Source: Aquibium pacificus
Lineage (GTDB): Bacteria > Pseudomonadota > Alphaproteobacteria > Rhizobiales > Rhizobiaceae
NCBI RefSeq assembly: GCF_040839445.1
Contig: NZ_JBDPGJ010000003.1
Span: 558,001-622,000 of the forward strand
DNA: 64,000 nucleotides
Direction of reading: 5' to 3'
The translations under genes were made by a program, and so were the position numbers. The notes beneath the pieces are model-generated. The model saw only the letters and a program-made list of their open reading frames with translations, searched no databases and had not been told where the DNA came from. Numbering within the stretch: position 1 is the first letter of the stretch; every line of letters starts with the position of its first letter. Below are positions 36,326 through 45,030 of this stretch, piece after piece.

Positions 36326-37197
36326 CCGCCGGGCCCGGCGATGGGTTCAGCCGCGGCACCCGTGGCATGATATGACCCGGCCTCTAAACCCCGCAGATAG
36401 CCGATGGCGCGCGCCGCGCAGGCGGGACCGTCCGGCAGGTAGACGAACGGTTCGACCGCCGCCGCGCCGGCACAGCCATGGCGACGCAGCGCCGCGAGCA
36501 CGGCCGCGAAATCGATGCTGCCTTCCCCCGGTCCCCGCTTGTCGTCGTCGTTGAAATGCACGTGGACGATTTCGGACGATGGAAGATGCCGGTCGAGAAG
36601 GCCGGGGACGTCCTCGCCATTGGCGGCCGTGGCGTAGCAGTCGACCATCGTCTTCAGGGCCGGCGATCCGATCTCTCGTATGATGGCGAGCGCCTCGTCG
36701 ACGGTGTTCACGAAGGCGGTGTCCAGCCGCGAGAGCGGTTCGATGACGTAAGCGAGCCCGGCCGCCCGCGCCTCTTCCGCCATCGCGGCGAAGTAGGCGA
36801 TGCCGCGCGCGCGTCCGTCGGCTTCGTGCCCCGGCGGGAGCGTGCGCTGCTGCGGCGAGCCGTGCACGAGATACGAGCCGCCGAGTTCGGCGCAGAGACC
36901 GATCAGCCGCCGCCCCGCCTCGCGCGTCAGGCGGGACGTCTCCTCGTCCGTTGCCGTGATGGACAGCCCCGCCGGCGCGGCCAGGAGCCAATGGAGGCCG
37001 GCGATGGCCACCCCCTCCCCCTCGGCGGCGGAGCGGAACGCCCGCACCTGCGCGGATGTCAGGCGCGTCGGGTCCTCGGCCAGGGTGAACGGCGCGATCT
37101 CCAGCCCGTCATAGCCCGTCTCGCGCGCGAAACGGCATTGCGCGGGAAAGTCGAGATCCCGCACGACCTCGTTGCAGAGATGAATGGGCAGCCGCAT
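36322..37197 (-). CDS. Sugar phosphate isomerase/epimerase-like TIM barrel, first gene of the cluster
   Basis: A 291-residue protein of the same fold as its neighbour but only distantly similar to it. MRLPIHLCNEVVRDLDFPAQ begins it; ligand segments are YVIEPLSRLDTA (Glu), TMVDCYATAANG (Asp), HVHFNDDDKRGPGEGSIDF (His/Asp) and AAVEPFVYLP (Glu). The GEGSIDF stretch is typical of hydroxypyruvate-isomerase/tagatose-epimerase-like enzymes. I chose the ATG at 37197; a TTG six codons upstream is possible. It is divergent from the TetR gene, with 148 nt of shared promoter region. Confidence 0.87.
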   Translation of the reverse strand: MRLPIHLCNEVVRDLDFPAQCRFARETGYDGLEIAPFTLAEDPTRLTSAQVRAFRSAAEGEGVAIAGLHWLLAAPAGLSITATDEETSRLTREAGRRLIGLCAELGGSYLVHGSPQQRTLPPGHEADGRARGIAYFAAMAEEARAAGLAYVIEPLSRLDTAFVNTVDEALAIIREIGSPALKTMVDCYATAANGEDVPGLLDRHLPSSEIVHVHFNDDDKRGPGEGSIDFAAVLAALRRHGCAGAAAVEPFVYLPDGPACAARAIGYLRGLEAGSYHATGAAAEPIAGPGG

Positions 37198-37345
37198 GAT
37201 TGTCAGGGACACCAATCCCTCGCCCCGTAAGGCGGAACGACGCCCGGAGCCGTTGCATGGCGACTGCTTTCATCCATCATGGCCCGCAGCCTCATCCACG
37301 TTGCCGGTTGCCCGACGAGGATGCGGTAGGCTAGAAGGCAAGTCA

Positions 37346-38029
37346 ATGAATTCCAACTATCCGGTTGATCTGATGGATGCAGACGCAGCAACGGTGTCCG
37401 GCCGCAAACGCGGCGATCTCGCACGGACGCCGTCGCGCGACGTCCTGCTTCAGGCGGCCCGACAGGTGTTCGCCGAGCGGGGGCTGGAAGGCGCGCGCGT
37501 CGACGACATCGCCCGCCGGGCGCGGGTGAACAAGCAGCTCGTCTACCACTATTTCGACAGCAAGGACGGCCTCTACGCCGCGGTCCTGGAGCACGTCTAC
37601 AAGGAGATCCGGCAGCGCGAGCAGGAACTCGATCTCAGCCGCTTCCCGGCCGAGGAGGCGATGCGCCGGCTGGTGGAGTTCTCCTTCGACTATCTGGCCG
37701 AACACCCCGATTTCGTCGCTCTCATCGCCGACGAGAACGCCCATGGCGCCCGCCATCTCCAGGGCTCGGCCGACGTCGAGGCGGTGAACCGGCCCATCGT
37801 CGAACTCCTGGCGGAAACGCTGAGGCGCGGCGAGGCGGACGGCGTCTTCCGCAAGGGCCTCGATCCCCTGCACGTCTACCTGTCGATCGCCGGCATGGCG
37901 TTCTTCTACTTCTCCAACATCCATACGTTGAGCCGCATCTTCGAACGTCCCCTCGCCTCGCCGCCCGCGAGCGCGGAACGCCGCGCCCACATCATCGACT
38001 TCGCCCTCAACGCCATCCGCGCCCGCTGA
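37346..38029 (+). CDS. TetR/AcrR-family regulator, probable regulator of the catabolic cluster
   Basis: A 227-residue TetR-type repressor. After a 30-residue polar tail comes the HTH (VFAERGLEGARVDDIARRARVNKQLVYHYF, about residues 46-75) followed by SKDGLYAAVLEHVY. The C-terminal ligand domain ends with a TetR_C helix pair around GMAFFYFSNIHTLSRIF, similar in style to RutR-type regulators. The ATG at 37346 follows AGAAGGCAAGTCA. It is divergent from the 11-gene cluster, so repression relieved by the substrate or an intermediate is inferred. I could not mark a convincing palindromic operator between the two genes. Confidence 0.88.
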   Translation: MNSNYPVDLMDADAATVSGRKRGDLARTPSRDVLLQAARQVFAERGLEGARVDDIARRARVNKQLVYHYFDSKDGLYAAVLEHVYKEIRQREQELDLSRFPAEEAMRRLVEFSFDYLAEHPDFVALIADENAHGARHLQGSADVEAVNRPIVELLAETLRRGEADGVFRKGLDPLHVYLSIAGMAFFYFSNIHTLSRIFERPLASPPASAERRAHIIDFALNAIRAR

Positions 38030-38259
38030 GGCGTTATCGACCGCGCCGCGAAAGTCATGGCAGGATATGAATGTCGATGGGCAGACTTGGCAGCCGCTCA
38101 GGCAGCATGCGGTTTGAGATCACCCCTCGTGATCTGCGGGGAGCCCTCCCCGACATCTTTTCCGGCCCGCGCCGCGAAAGAGCGAGGTCACGCAACACGC
38201 AGCCGGCCCCCGCAAACGTCGCGGCCGGCACGCGGCGCTCGCGATCCGGAAGCGGCTTT

Positions 38260-39114
38260 TCAGGGGCGGTCGTCTCCGCATGGCACGATCGGCCCGCCCG
38301 GATAGAAATCGTCCAGAGGACGGTCCGGCGCGGGACACCAGACGGCCTTGTATGCAACCGCCGCTGAAGGCTGAGCCCCCGGCGCCGGCGGCTGGACTGC
38401 TTCTTCACCCGCGTCGGCCGTATCAGCCGGCGCGGCAGGCCCGGACGGTGTGGCGGGCGCGGGCAGGTTGGCGGGCGCGGGCGGCTGACCCTCGGAGGTG
38501 GAAGCGGGGTCGACTGCAGCCGGCGGCGGGCTCGCGGGCGCGGACGAGGCCACGGCCGCGTCGTCGGCATCGTCGAGGCGAATGAAGACGGGTCCCATGA
38601 ATGCAGAATCGAGCGCTACCGCGCGCAGGCCACCATCGTCCTCGGGATCGGCCGCAAGTTCGAGTTCGACGGGCAGGACGAGCACCTCGGTTCCCGGAGG
38701 CGCGTCCGCGCGCGCGAAAGCGGCGATCACCACGCGATCGGTCGAAAACGCCGCCTGTTTCGCGATGATCGCGGAGCGAAGCCAGTTCAGCCGCCGGTAG
38801 GACAAGTCGGCTGCTTCGGCATCACCGGCGCGATACTCGATCGCCACGAGGATTGGACCGGTCCGCGGCAGCCCGTTCTGGAGCCGCAGCAGGTCCGACA
38901 GGAAAGTGGATTCAGCGGATTTCGAAAGCTCGGTGGCGCCGTCCTCGAAAGGAACCTTGATCCGATGGATGGCTGCCTCTTCGAGCGAGCCGGCAATTTC
39001 GCGGGACGGGAACGAGAGCGTGAAGCGCTCGGCGGCGTGGGCCGGGTTCATCGCGACGGAGCCGAACGCCAGGCCCAGGATCAGTGCCGGCACCGCCAAC
39101 GGAAACATTTTCAT
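38260..39114 (-). CDS. Exported protein with proline/alanine-rich tail, unknown function
   Basis: A 284-residue secreted or periplasmic protein. The signal peptide is MKMFPLAVPALILGLAFGSV...AHA. The mature N-terminal domain (about residues 30-185: FTLSFPSREIAGSLEEAAIH, LVAIEYRAGDAEAADLSYRR, VLVLPVELELAADPEDDGGL) is followed by a low-complexity Pro/Ala/Ser stretch (about 190-250) and a short C-terminal cap (AVWCPAPDRPLDDFYPGG). The middle part (a residue pattern of repeated-oxidation-style OmpA-associated proteins) I cannot place. Last gene of the envelope cluster. AGAGGC precedes the ATG; the 230 nt downstream up to the TetR stop hold no gene I can support. Confidence 0.7.
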   Translation of the reverse strand: MKMFPLAVPALILGLAFGSVAMNPAHAAERFTLSFPSREIAGSLEEAAIHRIKVPFEDGATELSKSAESTFLSDLLRLQNGLPRTGPILVAIEYRAGDAEAADLSYRRLNWLRSAIIAKQAAFSTDRVVIAAFARADAPPGTEVLVLPVELELAADPEDDGGLRAVALDSAFMGPVFIRLDDADDAAVASSAPASPPPAAVDPASTSEGQPPAPANLPAPATPSGPAAPADTADAGEEAVQPPAPGAQPSAAVAYKAVWCPAPDRPLDDFYPGGPIVPCGDDRP

Positions 39115-39367
39115 GGGTAGCCTCTCCATCGCTCGATGAGTCCCTGCTGCTATTGACGCGCCCGAACTCTTCCGGTCGCGCGTCCGCATCCGGTATTGCT
39201 CCCGCATGGCGACGCCGCTTGCCGGGGCGATCCCTTCGCCGCCGGATCCTGCGGCGAACTCGCGCGGAAGAGAGACCCCGACCTCCGCCGTTGTTCGCGG
39301 GCCCCACCGGCGCGCGGTTCTCGCTTTTGACACCCCGCCTGCCGGACGCGGAACCCCTCCGCAAACG

Positions 39368-40348
39368 TCAGCGCGTGCGAACCTGCGTCACCTCGAACAC
39401 GTTGCCGTTCTTCTGGACGTTGCCGCGCGTATTCACGTAGTCCATGAGCAGCCGGAGGTTCCGCGACAGCCGCGCGTCGCCCGACGAGGTGTCGTAGGCG
39501 AACTCGACCAGACCGCGGTGGCTCCGGATCGTGGTGTGGTGCGTGTAGCACCCGAAGGTCGCCAGCAGCGATTCGAACTGGTTGATCTGATCGTCCTCGA
39601 ACTCCTTGAAGCGGAGGATGAAGGTGTCCGGCATGCCGGCGCAGCCGTTCCCGCTCCCCACGACCGGCGCGCCCGACGTGATCGGCGCACCGTCCTTGCT
39701 CACAAGCGGCTCGCCGGGCTGGCCGACGATGGCCGGGGCGCTGGGGATGACGAAGCCTTCGAGCTTGTCCGCCAGCGTCTCGCCGAGCGCGACGGCGAGA
39801 TCGTTGGCATACTTGCCGACCTCCTCGAGCAGGCATTCGCGATCTTCGCACGAGCGCGGCAGTGGGCTGAGCGTGAAGTCGCTGACCTCGAAGGAGCCCA
39901 TGAACTGGCCGGAGCGGACGTTCAGCATGCGGCCCGCGATCCTGATCTTGGGCCGCCGCAGCGTCTGATACTCGCCGCGCACGACCGAGGCATAGATCTG
40001 GAACACCACCGCGACGTTGATCGGCGGCGTGATCGACCGCGCGATCTCGATCACCTCGGCATCCACCCGCCGTACGCGGTGCGTGTCGGTGAAGTCCTGG
40101 GTGGTCGCGGTCTCGTCGAACACCTGGAAACCACGCAGACTGAGCGTCTCCTGAATCCGCGCGATGACGCGGTTGAAGATCCGGTTGTCGCGCGGGATCG
40201 TGTCCTCGTCGGCGTCGTCGGAAAAGACCAGGACGGTCACGTTCCGGCTCATCAGATCGCTTTGCGCGATGGTCTGTGCCGTGGCCCCGCCCGCAAGCGC
40301 GAACCACAGGGCGAACGGAAGGAGGAATATCCTCGAAAAAATCGACAT
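39368..40348 (-). CDS. Exported protein of unknown function in the envelope cluster
   Basis: A 326-residue exported protein with a signal peptide (MSIFSRIFLLPFALWFALAGGATAQ). The mature part starts with an alpha/beta region (NVTVLVFSDDADEDTIPRDN, RVIARIQETLSLRGFQVFDE) and a strand-rich segment (INVAVVFQIYASVVRG, PKIRIAGRMLNVRSGQFMGS) that recalls CsgG/TolB-N-like domains, then a Cys pair (SCEDRECLLEE), and a C-terminal half (DTFILRFKEFEDDQINQFES) reminiscent of a secretin-associated or FlgT-like domain. These are impressions, not family matches. The frame is open far upstream of the chosen ATG through OmpA in another frame. Confidence 0.7.
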   Translation of the reverse strand: MSIFSRIFLLPFALWFALAGGATAQTIAQSDLMSRNVTVLVFSDDADEDTIPRDNRIFNRVIARIQETLSLRGFQVFDETATTQDFTDTHRVRRVDAEVIEIARSITPPINVAVVFQIYASVVRGEYQTLRRPKIRIAGRMLNVRSGQFMGSFEVSDFTLSPLPRSCEDRECLLEEVGKYANDLAVALGETLADKLEGFVIPSAPAIVGQPGEPLVSKDGAPITSGAPVVGSGNGCAGMPDTFILRFKEFEDDQINQFESLLATFGCYTHHTTIRSHRGLVEFAYDTSSGDARLSRNLRLLMDYVNTRGNVQKNGNVFEVTQVRTR

Positions 40349-40395
40349 GGCTGATCCCCGCTGGTGCGAAATGATGAAAAGACAGGAGGCGCGCC

Positions 40396-41070
40396 TCATG
40401 GTGCTTCCACGATGAGGGCAACTTCGACACGGCGGTTGATGCCCGCCGTGGGATGGCCCGGATCCTTCAGGTCGCTCTCGCCGAAGCCGTAGGTGAAGAG
40501 GTTGCCGGGATCGATCGGAAAGGCGTCCAGGAGATAGCTGCGGACGGCGCGCGCGCGTTGGGTGGAAAGCCTCAGATTGTAGCCGTCCGCGCCCTTGGCG
40601 TCCGTATGCCCCGCGATCAGGAAGCGATGCGCCGCCAGTTCCGGCGACGACAGGGCATGGCCGAGTTCTTGCAGCGACCGCCGGGCGTCCGGGTCGAGCG
40701 CGACGCTGTCGAAGGCGAAATAGACGTCGAAATCGAGGCTGTAGGCGCGATCGATGACCACCTCGACCATCGAGGCCGTGGCCATTACTCCATTGATGCG
40801 GACCGGTTTGCGGGCCGTTCGGGTCTGCGTCGTCGTCAGCGCATTCGGGGCCATCGGAGCGAGCGAACGGATGATGTCCGTCGCGCGCCGATCGGTCCCA
40901 CTCTGGGCCAACTGGATGTGCATCGTCGAATCCGGCGCGGTCGGGGGCAGCGAACGAAGGCTTTCGGACGCGCGCGCATCGTTGCCGCTCTGGGCCAACG
41001 CAGGCCCGGAAGCCACGGCGAGCACGGCACATATCGCCAAAATGGCCGGCAGGAACTTCGGAGGTTTCAT
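40396..41070 (-). CDS. OmpA-family peptidoglycan-associated protein with internal duplication
   Basis: A 224-residue exported protein: signal peptide (residues 1-26, ILAICAVLAVASGPALA), a linker containing two copies of the pattern AQSGxDxRAxxxxRSLxPxAP (residues 26-46 and 55-75), and a C-terminal OmpA-like domain (about 105-224) with DVYFAFDSVALDPDARRSLQ, LIAGHTDAKGADGYNLRLS, QRARAVRSYL and the peptidoglycan-contacting GESDLKDP...NRRVEV motif. It should bind peptidoglycan from the periplasm. It lies 47 nt upstream of the exported protein at 39368-40348 and 102 nt after the IalB-like gene. Confidence 0.88.
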   Translation of the reverse strand: MKPPKFLPAILAICAVLAVASGPALAQSGNDARASESLRSLPPTAPDSTMHIQLAQSGTDRRATDIIRSLAPMAPNALTTTQTRTARKPVRINGVMATASMVEVVIDRAYSLDFDVYFAFDSVALDPDARRSLQELGHALSSPELAAHRFLIAGHTDAKGADGYNLRLSTQRARAVRSYLLDAFPIDPGNLFTYGFGESDLKDPGHPTAGINRRVEVALIVEAP

Positions 41071-41172
41071 GTTCGGTCAACTCCTCTCGATCGATGTCTC
41101 ACGCGGACGCTCGACCCGTTTCGCCTGTCGTTGCCGGCGGCCGGACCCCGCCGGCGTGATTGTCCGGGCGGG

Positions 41173-42999
41173 TCATCGGCGGATCAGCGCCGCGCGCAGG
41201 TCGAGACGGTTGCATTCGGACAGGATTTCGTTGATCGCGGCCTGATAGCCGCTCAGCGAGTACTCGATCTGTGCCGGGCGCTGCTCGGCGGTTGCCCCTT
41301 CGAGGACGAGCGCCGTCCCCTGTGTCAGTCCCTCGAGGCTCTCGAGGGACATGATGTCGCCCCCCACCACCGACTGAATCTGCTGGTCGCGGATGCCGAT
41401 CGGGATCGACCAGTTCTCCTTGTTGCCGAAGACGTGACCCTGCAGGGGGACGGACGTGTCGTAATAGGCAGCCACGTCGAAACGCTGGTTGATCACCCGT
41501 TCGCTCGCTTCGGATGCCTTGGAATCGGGGACCAGGAACCAGATGAAAGGGCGTATGGGACGCCAGCCGGCCGGAGACCAGCGGGTCGCCTCCGTCACGG
41601 CGAAACAGGCCCGCTCTCCCTTCTGGAAGCCTATCCCGACCTGCCAATCACGAAAGACGCGGGTGATGCGGAAGTCGGGCGGAAGCATCGGCGCGAGGGC
41701 CTGCTCGGAGCCCCGGTAGGACAGCCGGTACCCGGCTCGGGGGCCCTTCGTGTTGCGCACCCGCAGACGGTAGGTGTCCGCGCCGAGCCGGAAACGGCGC
41801 AGCGTCGGCGACCGCGACGCCATCGGCTCTACCAGCGCCCCGGAACCGTTGTAGAGATCGAGGGGCGGCGGCTCGCCCGGATTCCCGGCAATGTCGAATT
41901 CGACATAGGCGGGCGCCGACAACCGGAACCCATAGTCCTGGACGTCGGTGGCCCCTGGCAGCATCCCCAGGACGACCTGTTGCTCTCCGACGATATTGAG
42001 GAGCTTCGTGCGGCCGGCTCCGTAGTTGACGTCCCGCAGCTGCTCGACCGGGATATCCGGTAGTTCGCTCGGCTGCACCAGCCCCGGTTCAACGATGTAG
42101 TCGGCATTGGGATCGACGGTCAGGACCACCCGGTAGGCGTTTCGCTTGCGTTCGATCTTGACGTCGCTGACCCATCGCTCGCCGGTGGGGCTGGCCCCCG
42201 TCGTCTGCGGCTGGACGAGAATGGATGCAGTGGAATCCGAGAGGTTGATGGTGGAAGATTTCTCGCGCGCGGTCTGCACCGCATAGCGCATCTCGTCGAC
42301 GAAAGTGTCCGTCCAGCGTCCGGGTGCCTGGCCTTCCCCGACCACCTCCGCGGAGAGATAGACGGTAACCTTGCCCTTGGACCGGTCGATCATCTTGCTG
42401 GCAGCGCGGCCGAAGATGTCCGCCAGCGAGACGACGGGTTCGCCGACCTCTTCTTCCGGCAGCGGGTAGAGGTCGGACGCTTCGAAGCAGCCGTTCGAGG
42501 TGCCGCCGAGCCCGCGAACCGTGACGCTCAGGAGATACTGGCCCTTCGCATCGGCAACGAGATCGGCCGTTGCGAGAAGATAAGTGTCCCTGAAGCGGTC
42601 GACGATCGCATTCTCCCCGAAAGCGTCGCCGTAGACATGCGCCCGAAGCTCGTCCTGTTCGATCGGTTTCAGATTGGCCCGCTGGCCGCCCGATCCGTTC
42701 GCCGCGAGCACCTTGGAGAGGGCCGCCTCCAGCTTCTGGAACTGGATGTTCCGGAGCGCGGCAGACCCAACGCCGCCGCGTGCGGGGAAGCCGAAATGAT
42801 CGACGATGTAGCCGCCATCGGGTCTGTCGCAGTTCGCGCGTACCTTGCCCCAGAGATCATCGACCGCGCGAAACTGCACGGTCTCGCCCTCCGCAAGGGC
42901 CGGCGCGCCGACCGGCGTCGTGGCTGCGACGAGGCAGGCGGCAAGGACACGCAATATGCGCACGCCCCCCGGCCATCGACGACAATCCTCCCTCCTCAT
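41173..42999 (-). CDS. Large exported protein with IalB-like C-terminal domain
   Basis: A 608-residue exported protein with a long basic N-region and a signal core (RILRVLAACLVAATTPVGAP). Residues 45-300 form a domain I cannot place (DLWGKVRANCDRPDGGYIVD; CFEASDLYPLPEEEVGEPVV). A beta-rich middle part follows (YGFRLSAPAYVEFDIAGNPG; FRLGADTYRLRVRNTKGP). The last 150 residues resemble invasion-associated locus B proteins: ERACFAVTEATRW, WSIPIGIRDQQIQSVVGGD, VLEGATAEQRPAQIEYSLSG and a final Cys (ILSECNRLD). CAGGAGC precedes the ATG; a GTG 12 codons later would give a more compact signal peptide. Confidence 0.75.
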   Translation of the reverse strand: MRREDCRRWPGGVRILRVLAACLVAATTPVGAPALAEGETVQFRAVDDLWGKVRANCDRPDGGYIVDHFGFPARGGVGSAALRNIQFQKLEAALSKVLAANGSGGQRANLKPIEQDELRAHVYGDAFGENAIVDRFRDTYLLATADLVADAKGQYLLSVTVRGLGGTSNGCFEASDLYPLPEEEVGEPVVSLADIFGRAASKMIDRSKGKVTVYLSAEVVGEGQAPGRWTDTFVDEMRYAVQTAREKSSTINLSDSTASILVQPQTTGASPTGERWVSDVKIERKRNAYRVVLTVDPNADYIVEPGLVQPSELPDIPVEQLRDVNYGAGRTKLLNIVGEQQVVLGMLPGATDVQDYGFRLSAPAYVEFDIAGNPGEPPPLDLYNGSGALVEPMASRSPTLRRFRLGADTYRLRVRNTKGPRAGYRLSYRGSEQALAPMLPPDFRITRVFRDWQVGIGFQKGERACFAVTEATRWSPAGWRPIRPFIWFLVPDSKASEASERVINQRFDVAAYYDTSVPLQGHVFGNKENWSIPIGIRDQQIQSVVGGDIMSLESLEGLTQGTALVLEGATAEQRPAQIEYSLSGYQAAINEILSECNRLDLRAALIRR

Positions 43000-43066
43000 T
43001 GGTACTGCTCCTGCGAGAGCGAAGAGGGACGCGAACCCGGCCCGCGGGTCCCGTCCGCCCCCCACG

Positions 43067-43567
43067 TCAGGCTTCCGGCGTGGCCCAGGTCGGCTCGCCC
43101 GCGACCCGAACCTGGCACTGGTTCGCCGAACTCGTACCGACTTTCGATCCTTCGACGTATTTCGTCACCTCGAGGGAACGGCAGGAGAGCCCGGGATCGC
43201 TGCTCTTCTTGGTGGTCTTGGTCGTCTTGGCGTTGAACCTGACTTTCTGACCCTTGGAATTGCGGAAAGTCCCGGACGACGCCGAGCCGCCGCTGCGTGC
43301 CGCGTTGTAGACAACGCGCCGCTGCTGCTCGCGTTCGATGGCATCGCCGATCATGGCGCCGGCGAGCGCTCCGACGAGGCCGCCGACCAGACAGCCCGTC
43401 TTGCTGTTGCTGGCGACCGCGGCGCCGATGCCACAGCCGGCCGTGCCTCCGATCACCCCGCCGACGGCCGCCCCCTGCCCCGTCGTTTCGCAGCCCGCAA
43501 GGCCGAGCGAAGCAAACAAGACGGCCGCGACCGCCAAACGTGAACCGAACTTGAACTGCAACGCCAT
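43067..43567 (-). CDS. Glycine-zipper outer-membrane lipoprotein
   Basis: A 166-residue lipoprotein: signal peptide with lipobox LAGC (Cys25), then a glycine-zipper membrane motif (GGVIGGTAGCGIGAAVAS and GGLVGALAGAMIGDAIEREQ, about residues 33-77) and a basic C-terminal domain (SSGTFRNSKGQKVRFNAK; QCQVRVAGEPTW). Such 17-kDa-antigen/SlyB-like proteins insert in the outer membrane. The ATG at 43567 gives the signal peptide; an earlier one (43612) does not. It is the upstream-most gene of the envelope cluster, and its promoter must lie in the 600-nt gap upstream. Confidence 0.85.
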   Translation of the reverse strand: MALQFKFGSRLAVAAVLFASLGLAGCETTGQGAAVGGVIGGTAGCGIGAAVASNSKTGCLVGGLVGALAGAMIGDAIEREQQRRVVYNAARSGGSASSGTFRNSKGQKVRFNAKTTKTTKKSSDPGLSCRSLEVTKYVEGSKVGTSSANQCQVRVAGEPTWATPEA

Positions 43568-44179
43568 GAATCCACCCCTGTTGTACAGACTGCGCGTACT
43601 GCGCCACGTCATTCCATGGTTGCCTCCCGGAAAATGGAAAGCATCTCCCTCACTGATACTCCAGAAAGGAGATCAGCTGATCCGAATTTGATAATATCGC
43701 AGCGCCCCCACAGCGATCCCGGACAAAATGACGAGCGATGGATTCTCGGAAACATGACGCATCATGGGACCGAGGAGGTCATCCTGTCTGAAAAACATGA
43801 TATTCAACTTTCACGGGCACACAAGTATTTTTTGTCTTGCAGGAATATTTGGCTTCGTAAGTAAACGGTTTCGTCAGTGGGCACTCCAATTGGCGAGCCG
43901 TTCTCCTGGTCCTTCCGGTCGCCGCCCCTGGTTGCGGAGGGAAGCTCCGTGTGGGCACCACACGGGATAGAAGGACGCCATTTCGGGCCTTCCGCGAAGG
44001 CCCGCGCCAGGTAGCCTGACCGACCGTCTTTTCGCCAGGAAGTCCCCTTGGGACCCGGCCGGCATGCGGAGGAGGCCGGCCGCCCTATTGGAGGCGCGGA
44101 CGAACATCCCGAGACCGATGGTTCCAAAACCGCGCCGGATGTGGTTACGTGGCGGTCGCAAATCACAGGGAGAGCGCCA
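43568..44179. other. Long divergent intergenic region
   Basis: About 610 nt between the divergent lipoprotein and STN-like genes, clearly AT-richer than its flanks in 43640-43890 (for example TATTTTTTG near 43827). It contains a perfect 12-nt palindrome GATCAGCTGATC at 43671-43682, possibly an operator for the envelope cluster. Short open frames here lack ribosome-binding sites and family features; I call none. Confidence 0.5.
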
Positions 44180-44986
44180 GTGACAAACTCTGTCATGGCG
44201 GCGGCCGTCATCGGCGCCGGAATGCTCGTATCGGCGTCCCAGGGCGCAAGCGCAGCCGGATTCACTATAGAGGGCGATCTCGACGCCATGACCCTGAACG
44301 CGGATCAGACGCCGTCGAAGGATATCGTCGCGGAGATCGCCAAGCGCTTCTCGCTCGGCATCCAGAACGCCTCCGGGGGGACCGCGGCGATAAGCGGCAG
44401 GTTCAACGGCGATCTGAACCACATTTTGAAGGCCATCCTCCCACGACACAACTACGCCATCGCCTATCGGGACGGCCGTCCGAGCCGCATCACCTTCATA
44501 GGCGGCACGGCCGCCGCTTCGACGTTCATGGGAGACGGCGCGGCCGCGCTCGAAGGATCCGCGACGAATGGCCTGCAATACGGCGACGTCGCCGAACCGG
44601 AAATGGAGGGCTCAGTCCCCGCCGCCGCCCAGGATACGGCCCCGACGCAGGATACCGTCATCATTCCCGGCCAGGACCCGTTCATGTCGAACGCCGGAAA
44701 TGGCGAAGCTTCGCAATCCGCGGTCGCGGACGAGGTCGCGCCATCCATGCCGATCGGATGGGACCCCGACGCACCGATACAGGCGGGGACGGACGAGGGA
44801 GCGGGCGCCGACGCCACCGAAGCAGGCGCAAGCCCCGTCCTCACTCCGGAAAACCCCGCAGCCATGGTGGAGACCGTTCCGGAAACACCGGGGATCGTCG
44901 CCCCCCCGGTATTGGCCCCGGACGCGCGGTCCGGTCCGCCCGCCTTGCCGGATCAGACAGGAAGTACGGCCGGCGCTCCTGGCTGA
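44180..44986 (+). CDS. Exported protein with STN-like domain and acidic disordered tail
   Basis: A 268-residue protein starting at a GTG preceded by GGGAGAG. The signal peptide (SVMAAAVIGAGMLVSASQ...SAA) is followed by a domain of about 80 residues (DIVAEIAKRFSLGIQ; AAISGRFNGDLNHILKAIL; NYAIAYRDGRPSRITFIGG) with the beta-alpha-beta pattern of the secretin/TonB short N-terminal (STN) domain. The remaining 170 residues are Pro/Ala/Glu-rich and probably disordered. A full secretin or receptor barrel is absent. It is transcribed away from the envelope cluster and may interact with a secretin or with that cluster's proteins. Confidence 0.7.
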   Translation: MTNSVMAAAVIGAGMLVSASQGASAAGFTIEGDLDAMTLNADQTPSKDIVAEIAKRFSLGIQNASGGTAAISGRFNGDLNHILKAILPRHNYAIAYRDGRPSRITFIGGTAAASTFMGDGAAALEGSATNGLQYGDVAEPEMEGSVPAAAQDTAPTQDTVIIPGQDPFMSNAGNGEASQSAVADEVAPSMPIGWDPDAPIQAGTDEGAGADATEAGASPVLTPENPAAMVETVPETPGIVAPPVLAPDARSGPPALPDQTGSTAGAPG

Positions 44987-45030
44987 TGTTTCGCGCCTCG
45001 GGCGTCCTGCGGTTGAAGGTATCGGCCTGA

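Noticed and set aside
38055..38570. Overlapping small ORFs on both strands after the TetR gene
   Set aside because: Low-complexity Pro/Arg-rich translations, overlapping the exported protein gene; no start signals.
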